From the NCBI GenBank assembly GCA_910584255.1, contig CAJTXV010000037.1, positions 1-15,321 of the forward strand: a DNA stretch of 15,321 nucleotides, read 5' to 3'. Every line of letters begins with the position of its first letter. The first letter of the stretch is position 1. Below are positions 1 to 6,825 of this stretch, piece by piece. This DNA is from an uncultured Bacilli bacterium (GTDB lineage Bacteria > Bacillota_I > Bacilli_A > RF39 > UBA660). Below the pieces are notes generated by a model, which was given only the letters and a program-made list of their open reading frames with translations, was not told the origin of the DNA and did not search any database. Both the position numbers and the translations under genes were made by a program.

Positions 1-10
1 TTGCTCATAT

Positions 11-47
11 AAAAACCTCATTTCTTTTTTGTCCAAGAAACGGGGTT
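11..47 (-). terminator. Intrinsic terminator of the yidD-lipoprotein operon
   Basis: Read on the minus strand, a 13-base arm (plus 35-47) and its partner (plus 14-26) form a hairpin with one C/A mismatch and one G-T pair, enclosing an 8-base loop. It is followed by a run of Ts (plus 11-13, continuing the T-rich arm end). It lies about 20 bases past the stop codon of the lipoprotein gene, so it most likely ends that operon. No T-run exists on the other side, so it should act in one direction only. Confidence 0.7.
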
Positions 48-67
48 CATATCAATTTGGTTACTTT

Positions 68-937
68 TTAATATAGTTCACTTCGTAATAAATCAATATT
101 CGCTTTCATCAGTGTGATATAATTTTCGTTATTATCTCTTTCTGTATCCGTCATATTATCTAGACGTTTATAAGTAAATGTTTCAACTTCAGTTTCTTTA
201 ATGATTTGTTTTACAATGTCATTGGAATCGGTTTTATCTAAAAGAAATAAATGCTTTACTTCTCCTTTTTGAATCATGTCTCTTACATCACTAATTGTTT
301 TTTCTGTAATGGTATTTGTTTGATTATCTAGTGAAATAACCTCAAAACCGTATTTTTCTAAAAATAATAGAGAATCATTATTCACAACAATTGTGTTTCT
401 CGTTGCATTTTTTGCTGTCAATTTAATTTCAGCATCTAACTCAGATAAATCAATTTTTATTTCGTTATAAGCATCCTCTATTTCTTTTTTTAAATAGTTG
501 TTTTTGATATATGCGTTTAGTCCATTTTTAATATTTTGACTTATCATTAATAAATTGGAAGGATTTAACCATAATTCTTCTTCTCCATAGGTGGTTTCCA
601 TTCCAGAAGTAGCATCGATAATCATTAGATTTTTGTTTCTTTCAAGTAACTCTAAGGCTAAATCTTTATCATTTCCAGTTTCACTATAGATGAATAATTC
701 TTTTTTACTATAATCATCTAACCATTTACTACTTAAATCGTGCGTTTTAATATCTGTTCCATCTGGGTAAATGGAAGTGACTAAGGCGTGTTCCCCATAT
801 AAATAATTTGCGATATATTCATAAGGATAAGCAGTAGTGACAATTTCAATTCCTTCTAAATTATCTTTTTTAAAACATCCTGTACTAAAAATACATAAAA
901 GTAGTAGGATACTAAAGAGGCATGTTAACTTTTTCAT
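68..937 (-). CDS. ZnuA/MntA-like metal-binding lipoprotein, divergent
   Basis: Probable extracellular lipoprotein of the cluster A-I (ZnuA/TroA) substrate-binding family, which hands zinc or manganese to an ABC importer. Residues 1-20 form a signal peptide ending in a lipobox (FSTGC, lipidated Cys21). The start of the mature domain (ITTAYPYEYIANYL-type segment, residues 32-46), the KTHD segment (His66), the WLNP block (123-126) and the FLEKYGFEVISL block match the family order; 289 residues is normal length. Usual ligands are partly lost: the His before WLNP is Glu121 and the His of the later block is Asn. The start has an AGGAG site 7 bases upstream and overlaps the yidD stop as ATGA, so the two are translationally coupled. 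No ABC ATPase or permease gene is visible next to it. Family call is fairly sure; metal binding is uncertain and it may have a changed ligand or role. Confidence 0.75.
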   Translation of the reverse strand: MKKLTCLFSILLLLCIFSTGCFKKDNLEGIEIVTTAYPYEYIANYLYGEHALVTSIYPDGTDIKTHDLSSKWLDDYSKKELFIYSETGNDKDLALELLERNKNLMIIDATSGMETTYGEEELWLNPSNLLMISQNIKNGLNAYIKNNYLKKEIEDAYNEIKIDLSELDAEIKLTAKNATRNTIVVNNDSLLFLEKYGFEVISLDNQTNTITEKTISDVRDMIQKGEVKHLFLLDKTDSNDIVKQIIKETEVETFTYKRLDNMTDTERDNNENYITLMKANIDLLRSELY

Positions 938-1167
938 TTTTTTCTCCTTTTTTCTTTTTTTTGTGGTACGGGATCATATCCATAAGGACCCCATGGATTA
1001 CATTTACAAATTCTTTTTATCATTAGAATGGATCCTTGAAAGGCACCAAACCGTTTGATGGCTTCAATTGCATAGTTAGAGCATGTTGGTTGAAACCTGC
1101 AATGGTCATGCCAAGGACCAGGAATGAGTTGGTAGATTTTAATCCATCCAACAAGTAGGTATTTCAT
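934..1167 (-). CDS. yidD: Membrane protein insertion efficiency factor YidD
   Basis: Small membrane-associated protein that helps YidC/Sec insert inner-membrane proteins. The family hallmarks are all present: an N-terminal amphipathic helix (residues 1-15), then PGPWHDHCRFQPTCSNYAIE with its conserved cysteines, a KR-rich middle, and CNPWGPYGYDPVP near the end, followed by a basic tail. I chose ATG 1167 (77 residues) over the GTG at 1176 because AGGTGA lies 5 bases upstream of the ATG, the same site and spacing as other genes here, and MKYLLVGWIKIYQ is the usual family N terminus. The stop overlaps the start of the lipoprotein gene. The gene is away from rpmH-rnpA-yidC, where it often sits, so its pairing with a metal-type lipoprotein is unexplained. 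Confidence 0.95.
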   Translation of the reverse strand: MKYLLVGWIKIYQLIPGPWHDHCRFQPTCSNYAIEAIKRFGAFQGSILMIKRICKCNPWGPYGYDPVPQKKEKRRKK

Positions 1168-1184
1168 ACAGTTCACCTAACACT

Positions 1185-1213
1185 ATTCTACTATTTTTTT
1201 TCCATATTTACAA
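1185..1213 (-). promoter_or_regulatory. Promoter of yidD operon
   Basis: On the minus strand a -35 TTGTAA (plus 1208-1213) is separated by exactly 17 bases from a -10 TAGAAT (plus 1185-1190). The predicted start of transcription is near 1178, right at the AGGTGA ribosome site of yidD, giving a leader of only about 11 bases. Confidence 0.5.
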
Positions 1214-1310
1214 TATTTAGTTTTCATGTAAATTTAATATTTGAAGTCATAGGACTGTGATATTTTATGGAGTATCATCTGTTGAAATGACATATAATAA
1301 CAGGCTTTAC

Positions 1311-1338
1311 TTGCTTATTATCGAAAATATGTTATAAT
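1311..1338 (+). promoter_or_regulatory. Promoter of the TAG-interrupted gene
   Basis: TTGCTT (1311-1316), 16-base spacer, then TATAAT (1333-1338) preceded by TG one base upstream (extended -10). Predicted transcript start near 1345, leading into AAGGAAGTGA and ATG 1365. The promoter and ribosome site both point to the ATG before the in-frame TAG, not to the downstream GTG. The rest of 1177-1310, between the divergent genes, holds nothing else I can recognise. Confidence 0.6.
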
Positions 1339-1364
1339 AAAACAAATTTAAGGAAGTGAATATT

Positions 1365-1463
1365 ATGTTTGAAGCTAAGATTGAATCTATGATTTAGGCT
1401 CACGATACCCCAGACAATGAAAAAGAATTTATTAGTGATGTTAGAAGACTACAAATTTGTAAT
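1365..1463 (+). pseudogene. 5' end of unknown gene, cut by in-frame TAG
   Basis: ATG 1365 has an excellent Shine-Dalgarno site (AAGGAAGTGA, 1350-1359) and reads MFEAKIESMI, then TAG at 1395-1397, then 22 more open codons in the same frame (AHDTPDNEKEFISDVRRLQI...) into the long frame that follows from 1464. The sequence on both sides of the TAG reads like protein and there is no frame change, so a single substitution (for example CAG or AAG to TAG) is the simplest reading. Alternatives are an 11-codon leader peptide, stop readthrough, or a sequencing error. Confidence 0.6.
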
Positions 1464-2897
1464 GTGATTGATTCTTTAACAGAGGAAGAGTTTATATCAT
1501 TACAAAAGAGTATTATGGCATCGTTTGATGCAGTAGAGGAATTAATGGATGCTGTTAAAGATGGAATGAAGAATCTAAAATTTTATAATCAGACACTTTA
1601 TGATTTGAATGATACTTATTTTAATTCAACAGAAAGTAGTGTTTATTATAAAGATAAGTATTTAGAGTTGTTTGGCTTCTTGAGTGCAAACTCTCATACA
1701 TTTGATAAAGCAGCAGAGGAAAATGATTTTAAATCATTGCTACTTGCTTTTCAAGAAACATTTGAAGAACCATTTAATTTGATGAAAAGTAGTATTCTAC
1801 AAGTACTTTTCACAAGAGAAGAATTAAAAAGTAGAATTAATCAAAATACAGATTTTCAAGAAGTCAAACGAATAGAAGAATCTAATCGTGTATGTGAAGA
1901 AATTCGAAACATTTTACTGAATCATACTGTAGGATCAGTTAGAAAAGAGATAGAAAAAGCACCTGCTAGTTTGATTGAGACTGCTCTCGTTCAACATATT
2001 TCCATTTTAGGGGACTGTCTCATAGAATCAAAGGATGAGGGAAGAGACTCTATTACTTCTATTTTAGCTAAGCTAAAAGGGAAAAACGATACAATAAATA
2101 CTTTGCGTACTCAATTTCAAGAGTTCATCAACCAGTTTTCATGGGAACAGTTTCTATGGAATTCACTATCAAGCCATGATGATGCTTTAGATAATTTACT
2201 GACAGAATTAAAGAAAAAGCCTAGCGATGATTTTTTTGATTTAGACATTCACTTTTTACAACAATTAAAGAGATCGAGTGATTGGGAACGAAGAAAATTT
2301 TATTCAGGAAAAAGATTCCAATATTCATCTATGAGAGTTCCAGACAGTTATTTTAAACAAAATATAAAAGAGTTTAAATCAGGTATTGAAGGTCATAGTA
2401 TAAAGTATTACAATCAGCTTAAGAACGAAATATATCAGGAAGCAGTTTGTTCAATTAACGAGGTATTTCAGGATATGCTCCATCATAACCCAGCAGGGAA
2501 TCAGAATGTTAAGTTATATAGAAATCCTGCGGATGTGGATAAAAAGTCAGTAGATGAAGTAATGAAAGATATCAATGATAGATATAAATATGAGGTTTTA
2601 AAAGCGATTTTTTGTACCTTTTTTCTAAGACTACTATCAGGAAAAAATTTAGATAAGGTGGAAAAATTTGTATTTGTAAAAGAGGAAGATAGTGTGGATC
2701 CTGATGTTCAAAAAATTATGGATTCAGTTGCTGAAGTTGTTTGGAATGAGAAAGAAAAAGGTCATTTAGTAATTAATCCAGATCAAAACCTATTAAATTT
2801 ATATCATGATATAGAGAATATGAGAAGTGTACAAGAAGATCAAGTAGTTGATGCAATTATCCGTGGTCCTGTTTATCAAAAGAAAAATAATTCATAA
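1464..2897 (+). CDS. Unrecognised large soluble protein (main part)
   Basis: I do not recognise this 477-residue protein. It has no signal peptide and no membrane segment, is rich in Glu, Lys, Asn and Leu, and looks mainly helical, with charged stretches that could form coiled coils (about residues 110-150 and 290-330). No catalytic motif is evident. The listed start is GTG 1464, the first usable start after the in-frame TAG at 1395, but it has only a poor ribosome site; the true start is more likely ATG 1365, giving 510 residues if the TAG were sense. An ATG at about codon 18 is another weak option. The gene stands alone between its own promoter and a strong terminator. Despite the early stop, the following 1.4 kb has no further stop or shift, so any inactivation is recent, or translation continues by readthrough or reinitiation. 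Confidence 0.7.
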   Translation: MIDSLTEEEFISLQKSIMASFDAVEELMDAVKDGMKNLKFYNQTLYDLNDTYFNSTESSVYYKDKYLELFGFLSANSHTFDKAAEENDFKSLLLAFQETFEEPFNLMKSSILQVLFTREELKSRINQNTDFQEVKRIEESNRVCEEIRNILLNHTVGSVRKEIEKAPASLIETALVQHISILGDCLIESKDEGRDSITSILAKLKGKNDTINTLRTQFQEFINQFSWEQFLWNSLSSHDDALDNLLTELKKKPSDDFFDLDIHFLQQLKRSSDWERRKFYSGKRFQYSSMRVPDSYFKQNIKEFKSGIEGHSIKYYNQLKNEIYQEAVCSINEVFQDMLHHNPAGNQNVKLYRNPADVDKKSVDEVMKDINDRYKYEVLKAIFCTFFLRLLSGKNLDKVEKFVFVKEEDSVDPDVQKIMDSVAEVVWNEKEKGHLVINPDQNLLNLYHDIENMRSVQEDQVVDAIIRGPVYQKKNNS

Positions 2898-2907
2898 TCT
2901 TTTATTT

Positions 2908-2935
2908 AAGTAGTAGAACTGTCTACTACTTTTTT
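2908..2935 (+). terminator. Intrinsic terminator
   Basis: AAGTAGTAGA, a four-base loop ACTG, and TCTACTACTT form a perfect 10-base hairpin running into a T tract. It starts 10 bases after the stop codon of the unknown gene and separates it from rnc. Confidence 0.85.
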
Positions 2936-2956
2936 CTTAGTACTTTTCTTGATTAA

Positions 2957-2986
2957 TTGGGCGTTTTGTAGTACCATGAGTATAGA
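2957..2986 (+). promoter_or_regulatory. Possible promoter of rnc
   Basis: TTGGGC (2957-2962) and TATAGA (2981-2986) with an 18-base spacer lie between the preceding terminator and rnc. Each hexamer differs from consensus at two positions. A promoter is expected here because the upstream gene ends in a strong terminator. Confidence 0.35.
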
Positions 2987-3012
2987 AAAATCTATTAAAG
3001 AAGGAAACAATT

Positions 3013-3684
3013 ATGAAAAAATTATTTAAAAAATTAGAAATTGAACCAAAGAATTTGAAACTATATCAGTTAGCTTTTTCTCATTCTTCTTATGTACATG
3101 AAAATCATTTGAAAGCAGACTATGAACGGTTAGAGTTTCTAGGTGATGCTGTATTAGATTTAGTTATGAGTGATTATTTATATCAAAATTTAAATGCAAA
3201 AGAAGGAGATATGACAAAAACTAGAGCAAGTTATGTATGTGAAAATGCTTGTTTTACGTATGCATCAGATCTTGGATTTAGTGATTATATTAAAGTAGGA
3301 CATGGAGAAGAACTAGAAGGTGGAAGATATAAAAAAGTAATTTTAGCGGATATCTTTGAAGCTTTTATGGGAGCTATTTATTTAGATTTAGGGTACGAAA
3401 TTGTAAAAAAGACCATTTTAAAGGTCATTGTTCCTTACATAGAAAACCCTAAAATTGTATTTTTTAATGATTATAAAAGTTCTTTACAGGAATATATCCA
3501 AACAGAGCAGGGGACTTTAAGTTATAATTTAGTAAAAGAAGAAGGTCCTGCCCATCAGAAACAATTTACGATAGAGGTTTCTGTAGATGGTATTATTTAT
3601 GGAGTGGGGACTGCCCACAGTAAGAAAGAAGCGGAACAAGAGGCTGCAAAAAGTGCCTTAGAAAAACTTGCAACTATTGATTAA
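3013..3684 (+). CDS. rnc: Ribonuclease III
   Basis: Cytoplasmic endonuclease that cuts double-stranded RNA, including rRNA precursors and sRNA-mRNA duplexes. The N-terminal catalytic domain carries the signature ERLEFLGDA (residues 38-46) with Glu38, Glu41 and Asp45 in the same positions as the Escherichia coli enzyme, and the second metal-binding pair Asp113 and Glu116 (LADIFEAFMGAI). A double-stranded-RNA-binding domain fills residues about 152-220, ending in the typical KKEAEQEAAKSALEKL helix. At 223 residues it is full length with every catalytic residue in place. The ATG has a GAAGGA-type site upstream. It is followed, after about 250 bases, by an RNase J gene, so two RNA-processing enzymes are neighbours. 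In many Bacilli rnc precedes smc; that is not the case here. Confidence 0.97.
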   Translation: MKKLFKKLEIEPKNLKLYQLAFSHSSYVHENHLKADYERLEFLGDAVLDLVMSDYLYQNLNAKEGDMTKTRASYVCENACFTYASDLGFSDYIKVGHGEELEGGRYKKVILADIFEAFMGAIYLDLGYEIVKKTILKVIVPYIENPKIVFFNDYKSSLQEYIQTEQGTLSYNLVKEEGPAHQKQFTIEVSVDGIIYGVGTAHSKKEAEQEAAKSALEKLATID

Positions 3685-3933
3685 TTTTCATTTATGATAT
3701 ATAATGAAAAAGCGATTCAAAGTAGCCTTGTATCAAAAAATAACAATAAGTGTTTTTTATGTAAAGTAAAACTAGTTTTTCCTTATTCTTAGTATTAAAT
3801 ACTAACAAACTGGACACCCATGTAGTAAGAAATGAAATTAAAAAAAGATTTAAAAATTTTGAAAGATTATGTAGATGCTTGATAGTATAATAACAATTCA
3901 AGCAATTTAATCATGAAAGGAGTGAAATTTATT
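3685..3933 (+). other. Intergenic region with palindromes, upstream of rnj
   Basis: This 249-base gap holds no convincing gene. It contains a 12-base palindrome AAAACTAGTTTT (3768-3779), a second palindrome of 8-base arms around one central base (3789-3805), and a good -10 TATAAT (3886-3891) before rnj without a clear -35. An 8-base hairpin just after rnc (TTTTCATT/AATGAAAA) has no T tract. A 16-codon open frame at 3832-3882 lacks a ribosome site and I do not call it. Confidence 0.5.
3789..3805. repeat. 17-base palindrome, possible operator
   Basis: TTAGTATT, a central A, and AATACTAA form a perfect inverted repeat about 130 bases before the rnj start. It is too short and U-poor to be a terminator; dimeric repressors bind sites of this shape. 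Function is inferred only from symmetry, and AT-rich DNA yields such palindromes by chance fairly often. Confidence 0.35.
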
Positions 3934-5589
3934 TTGAGTAAAATAAAAATATTTAGTTTAGGGGGCTTAAATGAAAATGGGAAAAATATGTACATTGTTA
4001 ATGTAGATGAACATATTTTTGTCTTTGATTCAGGTTTAAAATATGATAACAGTAATATGTTAGGAGTCGATTATATTGTTCCTAATATTGACTATTTAAA
4101 AGAAAATCAGAAGAAGATTGAAGGAATTTTTATTACGCATGGTCATGAAAGTAATATGGGAGGAATTAGTGATGTATTGTTGATTCTTCCCAATGTTCCT
4201 GTATATGCGACAAAGTATACAATGGAAATTATCAAAAGGGATTTGATGGATGTAGGTATTGAAAAAGCGAATCTAAAAGAAATTCGGCCACATTCTAAGC
4301 TAGAGTTTGGACATGATTTGTCTATCTTTCCTATTAGTGTAACACACTCTATTCCAGATGCTGTATGCTATGTATTGTATACAAAGGATGGGGCTATTTG
4401 TTATACAGGAGACTTTGTTTTTGATTCTACAATGATGGGACACTATAAAACTGATATCGGAAAATTAGCATACGTTGGAAAACAAGGAGTTCTATGTTTA
4501 TTATCTGAGTCTTTTTATGCTGAAAAAGGTGGGCATACTTCTCCCAATAATAGAATTAGTGGTGTGATTCGAGAAGTATTTAATCATAATGAAAATCGAA
4601 TTATCGCAACGATTCTTCCATCACATATTTATCGTGTTCAAGAAATTTTTAATGAAGTAATGAAGACTAAAAGAAAGATTGTCGTTATGGGAAAAAGACT
4701 TCAAGATTTAATCCATAAATCGATTGAGATGAAATACTTAACCATTCGTCCTGATCGAATTGGTGATTTATCTAATTTAAATGATAAAGGGGTCATTGTC
4801 TTAATTTCAGATGAAAAGGAAAAACCTTTTGCTAATTTAGAAAGAGTAATTAAAGGATTTGATAAGTATATTAAACTAAGAGAAACCGATACTATTTTTA
4901 TTACAGAACCTAGTTATGAAGGGATTGAAAAGCGACTTGCCATTGTCATGGATGATATTGCAAGAGCGAATATTAATGTAGTATGTCTTTCTAGTAAAAA
5001 ACATTTATTGCATCATGCATCGAGAGAAGACTTAATGTTAATGATTAATTTGATGAATCCAAAATATTATTTTCCAGTCAAGGGTGAATACCGTCATCAA
5101 TATATGAATGCAACGATTGCGGAAGAACTAGGAATCCCAAAGGAGAATATTCTTCTAAAACAAAATGGGGATGTTGTAGAATTTGAAAATGGAAATTTAG
5201 TGGATAATCATGAGCATATTCCAGTAGGTGAAATCTTAATTGATGGAAAAAGCAGTGGTGATATTGGAGAACTTGTTTTAAAAGATAGAGAAATGTTAGG
5301 AGAAAATGGGATTGTAATTATTAGTGCGACGCTTGACCGGGGTACTAAAAAAATTCTAGCAGGTCCTGAGATTGTAACAAAGGGCTTCATCTATGTGAGG
5401 GAACATTTAGATGTGGTAGAGGAAGCTAAGAATCGATCCTTAGAAATTATAGAGAATAATACTAATTTTGAACAACATCGTGTTGATTATACAAAAATAA
5501 AAAATGAAGTTCGTGAGGTTTTAGGAAAATATTTCTATAAAGAAACAGAATGTAGACCTATGATTATTACAGTGATTCAAGAGGTATAA
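3934..5589 (+). CDS. RNase J family protein with degenerate active site (J2-like)
   Basis: Metallo-beta-lactamase/beta-CASP ribonuclease of the RNase J family, which in Bacilli degrades and trims mRNA and rRNA. Start chosen at TTG 3934 (551 residues): AAAGGAGTGA ends 8 bases upstream, and MSKIKIFSLGGLNENGKNMY is the normal family N terminus; the in-frame ATG at 3913 lies before the ribosome site. Family blocks follow in order: TGDFVFD (Asp160), SVTHSIPD (His138), HHASRED (360-366), GEYR (384-387) and a C-terminal domain to the end. The core motif HxHxDH reads HGHESN (69-74), and the His of PVHGEYR is Lys383, so three metal ligands are lost. Bacillus subtilis RNase J2, the weakly active partner of J1, is also altered in these motifs. 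I infer a structural or regulatory subunit, probably with an intact RNase J elsewhere in the genome. Confidence 0.9.
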   Translation: MSKIKIFSLGGLNENGKNMYIVNVDEHIFVFDSGLKYDNSNMLGVDYIVPNIDYLKENQKKIEGIFITHGHESNMGGISDVLLILPNVPVYATKYTMEIIKRDLMDVGIEKANLKEIRPHSKLEFGHDLSIFPISVTHSIPDAVCYVLYTKDGAICYTGDFVFDSTMMGHYKTDIGKLAYVGKQGVLCLLSESFYAEKGGHTSPNNRISGVIREVFNHNENRIIATILPSHIYRVQEIFNEVMKTKRKIVVMGKRLQDLIHKSIEMKYLTIRPDRIGDLSNLNDKGVIVLISDEKEKPFANLERVIKGFDKYIKLRETDTIFITEPSYEGIEKRLAIVMDDIARANINVVCLSSKKHLLHHASREDLMLMINLMNPKYYFPVKGEYRHQYMNATIAEELGIPKENILLKQNGDVVEFENGNLVDNHEHIPVGEILIDGKSSGDIGELVLKDREMLGENGIVIISATLDRGTKKILAGPEIVTKGFIYVREHLDVVEEAKNRSLEIIENNTNFEQHRVDYTKIKNEVREVLGKYFYKETECRPMIITVIQEV

Positions 5590-5806
5590 AGAAGTGTGAA
5601 GATAATGGATAAAGGAAAAGTAGAAGAAGAAATGCCAGTGACTGAGGGATTCTAACAATACAACTATGAGAATTCAGTACGAAGGTGAATGATATCTTCT
5701 GATTCAGTATGGGGATTTAAAACTTGTATTAAAGGAATTAAAAGAAAATGATAAAGTCAGTTATCAAGCTTCGCCTTTCGGTGTTAGAGAAGAGTTACTG
5801 AAGTTG
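5590..5806 (+). pseudogene. Broken 5' end of the next membrane-protein gene
   Basis: No intact gene fits here. An ATG at 5605, 15 bases after the rnj stop, reads MDKGKVEEEMPVTEGF and stops at TAA 5653. In another frame ATG 5666 reads MRIQYEGE, hits TGA at 5690-5692, then continues openly (YLLIQYGDLKLVLKEL...) without a break into the long frame that follows. The peptide flanking the TGA looks like one domain (a TGG Trp codon would restore it). I read this as the decayed N-terminal part of the downstream gene, with at least one nonsense change and perhaps a shift. Confidence 0.45.
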
Positions 5807-6817
5807 ATGAATTCAGATATGCTTTTAAAAATGCGGGGTATGGAAAGTGAAAAAATAGAAGTATCACCTAAGTGGTCAAAAAAGAAATTTTCAATTGTTA
5901 TATCATTATTGTTTTCTGTAGGGGTTTTGGCATTTGTTTTTGTTTCTAAATATAACAAGAATGATTTTACTTATACTGGAATGAGTTATGAAGAGTTACT
6001 GAGTAAATTACCAGATAATTCTTTAGATTTACAAACAATTTTGGAAGAAGAACTTTGTTTTAAGAGTTCTGAATTTGGTACAGTTCATAGGAATTTTTCC
6101 GAACTAGAAAAAGAAGAATTTCAAAATAGGGCTAAACGGTTTGCATCTTATTTAACAGAAGAGGAACAAGAAGTTTTTAAATATCAATTAAGTAGAATTA
6201 CTATACAAAAATCAAGTCATCAAACTAATTTTGTAAAAAGTAATTATACATTATATATGGAAGATAACATTTGTGAGTGTGGGAATGATTTAGAATATGC
6301 TTTTTGTGAAATGATGCAAAACTGTTATATGGAGAATGAGAAAGATTATTTCATTTTTAATAATCAAGAGTTTCCTAACTCTAATCGTGTGGATTTAGGG
6401 GATCATTTTCCTCTTTATAATAACACATTATTTATATATACCCATTATCCAGAATATCAAAAAGAGTTATCTCGTATTTTGGAAAGTGAAGGTGCTCTTT
6501 ACTATCAATTGGTGTTACAAACTTTAGATTCTAACCTTACTTATTTGCCGTTTAATTATCAAATGGAGGATGTACTAAAGGCATATCAAGAAGTTTTTTC
6601 ATCTAGTAGTAAGGTTGACGATTTTATTGGGCAAGTGGGAATTGTTCAATCCTTTGAAAATCAAGGTAATTTCTGGGATTATGAGGTAAGAAATAATGTA
6701 GTTGTTTTATCGAATGAATATTTTATAGAAAGAGAGCAACGGATTATAGATCAGTATTTTATATCCATGATTAAAGGGGGGGGGGTAGAAGTGATACATC
6801 TACTCAGAAGTTCATAG
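5807..6817 (+). CDS. Single-pass membrane protein, N-terminal part before G10 tract
   Basis: Unrecognised protein. The frame is open from 5693; ATG 5807 is the first ATG but has no good ribosome site, suggesting the real start was lost upstream. After a short basic segment (SKKK) there is one membrane helix at about residues 28-47, so the N terminus should be inside and some 290 residues outside the cell. The outer part holds four close cysteines (156, 158, 167, 173), which could form disulfides. The frame runs into ten Gs (6776-6785) and then reads only a short tail, VEVIHLLRSS, before TAG 6815. One extra G, or two fewer, would fuse it to the frame at 6826-7122, giving about 437 residues from this ATG. 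It may be a pseudogene or a phase-variable surface protein. Confidence 0.55.
   Translation: MNSDMLLKMRGMESEKIEVSPKWSKKKFSIVISLLFSVGVLAFVFVSKYNKNDFTYTGMSYEELLSKLPDNSLDLQTILEEELCFKSSEFGTVHRNFSELEKEEFQNRAKRFASYLTEEEQEVFKYQLSRITIQKSSHQTNFVKSNYTLYMEDNICECGNDLEYAFCEMMQNCYMENEKDYFIFNNQEFPNSNRVDLGDHFPLYNNTLFIYTHYPEYQKELSRILESEGALYYQLVLQTLDSNLTYLPFNYQMEDVLKAYQEVFSSSSKVDDFIGQVGIVQSFENQGNFWDYEVRNNVVVLSNEYFIEREQRIIDQYFISMIKGGGVEVIHLLRSS
6776..6785 (+). repeat. G10 homopolymer at a frame switch
   Basis: Ten consecutive Gs in very AT-rich DNA, within coding sequence. With 10 Gs the upstream frame ends 11 codons later (TAG 6815); with 9 or 12 it ends at once (GGG GGG GGG TAG); with 8 or 11 it joins the downstream open frame at 6787. 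No other G run of comparable length exists in the window. Long homopolymers of this kind are classic slippage sites. Confidence 0.8.
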
Positions 6818-6825
6818 AAGAACTG

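Noticed and set aside
837..1058. Plus-strand open frame opposite yidD and the lipoprotein
   Set aside because: Antisense shadow of two well-supported minus-strand genes, with no ribosome site.
1395..1397. TAG recoded as a sense codon throughout the genome
   Set aside because: rbfA and the TraB-family gene end at TAG at their normal family lengths, so TAG works as a stop here.
3685..3712. Hairpin after rnc as a terminator
   Set aside because: Eight weak A/T-rich pairs with a large loop and no following T run.
3811..3822. TGGACACCC-like motif resembling an insertion-sequence end
   Set aside because: No partner inverted repeat, no target duplication and no transposase remnant in the gap.
3832..3882. 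Small protein of 16 residues (MKLKKDLKILKDYVDA) before rnj
   Set aside because: No Shine-Dalgarno site, very AT-rich, and too short to separate from chance.
5690..5692. TGA read as tryptophan (Mycoplasma-type code)
   Set aside because: Every Trp in the intact genes is TGG, and TGA properly ends yidD, the VTT protein and the small membrane protein. A code change is not supported; a single mutation or error fits better.
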